A stretch of 7,078 nucleotides of DNA, from positions 1 to 7,078 of the forward strand of contig JAGTVE010000296.1 of assembly GCA_018224485.1 (NCBI GenBank). The letters run 5' to 3'. This document shows positions 5,971 to 7,078 of this stretch, one piece after another. The position numbers were made by a program, and so were the translations under genes. Below the pieces are notes generated by a model that saw only the letters and a program-made list of their open reading frames with translations, was not told the origin of the DNA and searched no databases. How positions within the stretch are numbered: the first letter of the stretch is position 1; each line of letters starts with the position of its first letter. This stretch comes from Thioalkalivibrio sp. (lineage in GTDB: Bacteria > Pseudomonadota > Gammaproteobacteria > Ectothiorhodospirales > Ectothiorhodospiraceae).

Positions 5971-6768
5971 ATGACCAGGAATCTCCCCGTGCTTTACCCC
6001 GTGTTCGTGGTGCTCGCGTGCATGTTCGCCGCCCCCGCGATTGCCCAGGCGCCGTCGGGCGCGGAACGGCAGCAGGAACTGCTTCGAATCTGGTACGAGA
6101 TCCGCGAAGGGGTCGCCGAGACCGGTGACATCGACGCAAAATACGACGTCGGCGTCGCCAATTTCATCGCACGCGGCACCCCGCAGGACAAGGAGAGCGC
6201 CGCCACCTGGTTCCAGCGTGCGGCCGACCGGGGCCACGCGGGCGCCCACTACTACCTCGGCTATATCTACGCCGCCGGCGATGGCCGCGATACGGATCCA
6301 GTGAAGAGCCAGGAGCATTACCTGCGCGCGGCGGAGCTCGGACATGCCGATGCCCAGTACCTGATCGGCATCCGCTACGCGAACGGTGAAGGCCTGCGCC
6401 GCGATGGCGGAGAGGCCGCGAAGTGGATGTCCCGCGCCGCCGACAAAGGTGTTGCGGGCGCCCAGTACTACATGGGCCAGCTTCGCGAGATGGGACAGCC
6501 GGGGGAGGTGCGGCCGGATACCGCGGCAGCGGTACGCCTGTATCGGGAGGCTGCGAATCAGGGGCACGTCCCGGCTAAGAACCGGCTCGGGGAGCTGTAT
6601 TTCGCTGGTCGGGGGGGTATCGGGCGGGACCTGGGGGAGGCCTACCTGTGGTTCAGCCTGGCCGAGAACCAGGATCGCATCGATGAAGTCAGCCGCCGCA
6701 TGAGCCGTGGCCAGCTGGCCGCGGCAAACGATCGCGTCGAGGCTCATCTCGCCGAGCTCGTTCGCTGA
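5971..6768 (+). CDS. Exported Sel1-like (TPR-type) repeat protein
   Basis: The 265-residue product begins with a basic then hydrophobic signal sequence (about 1-25) ending in AIA before Q26, a good signal peptidase I site, so it is probably periplasmic. C17 sits in a weak lipobox (VLAC), but hydrophobic residues continue past it, making a lipoprotein less likely. The mature part holds about five Sel1-like helical repeats, near 56-89, 92-125, 128-161, 164-199 and 202-232, with the recurring pattern of A..LG..Y..G.G, A..W...AA..G. The first repeat is degenerate. A charged helix (about 233-264) closes the protein. Such repeats mediate protein-protein contacts; the partner and process cannot be told from sequence. 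The ATG is supported by GAGGA (5959-5963) seven bases upstream and by its own promoter. A G7 tract near codons 214-216 lies in the last repeat. Confidence 0.9.
   Translation: MTRNLPVLYPVFVVLACMFAAPAIAQAPSGAERQQELLRIWYEIREGVAETGDIDAKYDVGVANFIARGTPQDKESAATWFQRAADRGHAGAHYYLGYIYAAGDGRDTDPVKSQEHYLRAAELGHADAQYLIGIRYANGEGLRRDGGEAAKWMSRAADKGVAGAQYYMGQLREMGQPGEVRPDTAAAVRLYREAANQGHVPAKNRLGELYFAGRGGIGRDLGEAYLWFSLAENQDRIDEVSRRMSRGQLAAANDRVEAHLAELVR
6611..6637 (+). other. G-quadruplex-forming motif with a G7 tract, inside the Sel1 gene
   Basis: On the coding strand four G-runs of 7, 3, 3 and 5 bases are separated by loops of 4, 1 and 4 bases, satisfying the usual intramolecular quadruplex pattern. The seven-G run (6611-6617) is also a possible slippage site that would frameshift the last repeat. 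Amino-acid coding (GRGGIGRDLGE) explains part of the G-richness, so function is unproven. Confidence 0.45.
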
Positions 6769-6839
6769 GTAGCGCTTGCTGCACGAGCATGTAGCGAGTC
6801 GCCGAGAGGGCACCCCTCCCACACGGGGCTGGGCGGCCG

Positions 6840-6864
6840 TGTAGGAGCGTGCCTTGCACGCGAA
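6840..6864 (+). repeat. REP-like element, left arm of inverted pair
   Basis: It starts TGTAGGAGCG and folds into GCGTGC, loop CTT, GCACGC (6-bp stem, 6846-6860). The GTAG head followed by a GC hairpin is the hallmark of REP sequences served by RAYT transposases. Its mirror copy lies 43 bases downstream, making a BIME-like pair between convergent genes. Confidence 0.75.
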
Positions 6865-6907
6865 TCGGCGTCGGGTTGGCCCCGGCGTTTGGCGCGCCTG
6901 GGGCGTG

Positions 6908-6931
6908 TTCGCGAGCAGGCTCGCTCCTACA
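6908..6931 (-). repeat. REP-like element, right arm of inverted pair
   Basis: Read on the minus strand it starts TGTAGGAGCG, identical over 10 bases to the left arm, and folds into GCGAGC, loop of 2, GCTCGC. The bases that differ from the left arm are paired with each other within each hairpin. Placed at the 3' ends of two converging genes, the pair may protect or terminate both transcripts (inference). Confidence 0.75.
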
Positions 6932-6961
6932 GGGAACCAGCCCCCGTTAACCCGTTGCTGC

Positions 6962-7078
6962 TCAGCGAGACCCGGGGTCTTCGGGCTCGATGCGCAGCTG
7001 CGAGAGGGAGGCGCGGGCCCGCCCGCCGCTGATGTCGGGGATGATGACCAGCTCCAGGACCGTGACACCGGGTATGCC
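6962..7078 (-). CDS. Unidentified protein, C-terminal 38 residues
   Basis: Reading leftwards from the window edge, the minus strand has an open frame from 7078 to a TGA at 6962-6964. It encodes GIPGVTVLELVIIPDIS, then an Arg/Ala/Ser stretch, SQLRIEPED and a final PGSR. In support, 34 of 38 sense codons end in G or C, the hydrophobic pattern VTVLELVIIPD is like a buried beta strand, and the stop falls just beyond the REP pair, as for a gene converging on the Sel1 gene. Against it, the fragment is short and the complementary plus-strand frame is also open, though that reads as an implausibly Asp-rich chain. I do not recognise the family, and most of the gene is outside the window. Confidence 0.55.
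   Translation of the reverse strand, partial: GIPGVTVLELVIIPDISGGRARASLSQLRIEPEDPGSR

Noticed and set aside
6010..6021. Lipobox (VLAC, C17) in the Sel1-repeat protein
   Set aside because: It fits a loose lipoprotein pattern, but the hydrophobic stretch continues for several residues after the Cys and a good AIA signal peptidase I site follows.
6821..6842. ACACGG...CCGTGT hairpin as a terminator of the Sel1 gene
   Set aside because: The stem is only 6 bp around a 10-base loop with no T-run, and it overlaps the first bases of the REP arm.
3298..7068. A 1256-codon open frame on the minus strand across leuA, the glycosylase, rimI and the Sel1 gene
   Set aside because: It lies opposite well-supported genes, has no recognisable domain, and is the usual by-product of high third-position GC.
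1..7078. tRNA, rRNA, CRISPR array, insertion sequence, prophage or toxin-antitoxin genes
   Set aside because: No cloverleaf, spaced direct repeats, transposase or integrase motifs, or small paired genes were seen on either strand.

Overview
The window reads as a GC-rich chromosomal segment from a gammaproteobacterium-like organism. The strong G/C bias at third codon positions, the ilvH-ilvC-psd-pssA-leuA gene order shared by many beta- and gammaproteobacteria, the family-4 uracil-DNA glycosylase followed by rimI, and the REP-type repeats all fit. The Chromatiales/Ectothiorhodospiraceae are a plausible home, but this is inference from gene order and style, not a sequence match. Seven genes are on the + strand, and the tail of one unidentified gene enters from the right on the - strand. 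There is no gene-free stretch over 300 bases; the two largest gaps (293-500 and 6769-6961) hold regulatory and repeat structure.

Layout. The 3' end of ilvH (acetolactate synthase regulatory subunit) opens the window. A 208-base gap follows with a decayed REP-like element, a good sigma70-type promoter and two small inverted repeats. Next is a tight block: ilvC (ketol-acid reductoisomerase), a phosphatidylserine-decarboxylase-like membrane protein, pssA (phosphatidylserine synthase, overlapping the previous gene by ATGA) and leuA (2-isopropylmalate synthase). A family-4 uracil-DNA glycosylase starts 9 bases after leuA, then comes rimI (ribosomal protein N-acetyltransferase). A separate promoter precedes a gene for a predicted exported protein with five Sel1-like repeats. 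That gene converges on the - strand gene, and between them lies a head-to-head pair of REP-like hairpins.

How the genes work together. IlvH/IlvC supply the shared valine, isoleucine and leucine route, and LeuA commits 2-ketoisovalerate to leucine. PssA makes phosphatidylserine, which a functional decarboxylase would turn into phosphatidylethanolamine. The linkage of amino-acid and phospholipid genes is a known recurring arrangement. The decarboxylase-like protein here lacks the serine that normally becomes the pyruvoyl cofactor, which is the most notable protein-level oddity.

No convincing new multi-gene system is visible. The observations most worth a second look are the serine-less decarboxylase homologue, the co-varying REP pair, the ilvC leader, and a G7 tract inside a quadruplex-like motif in the Sel1 gene.
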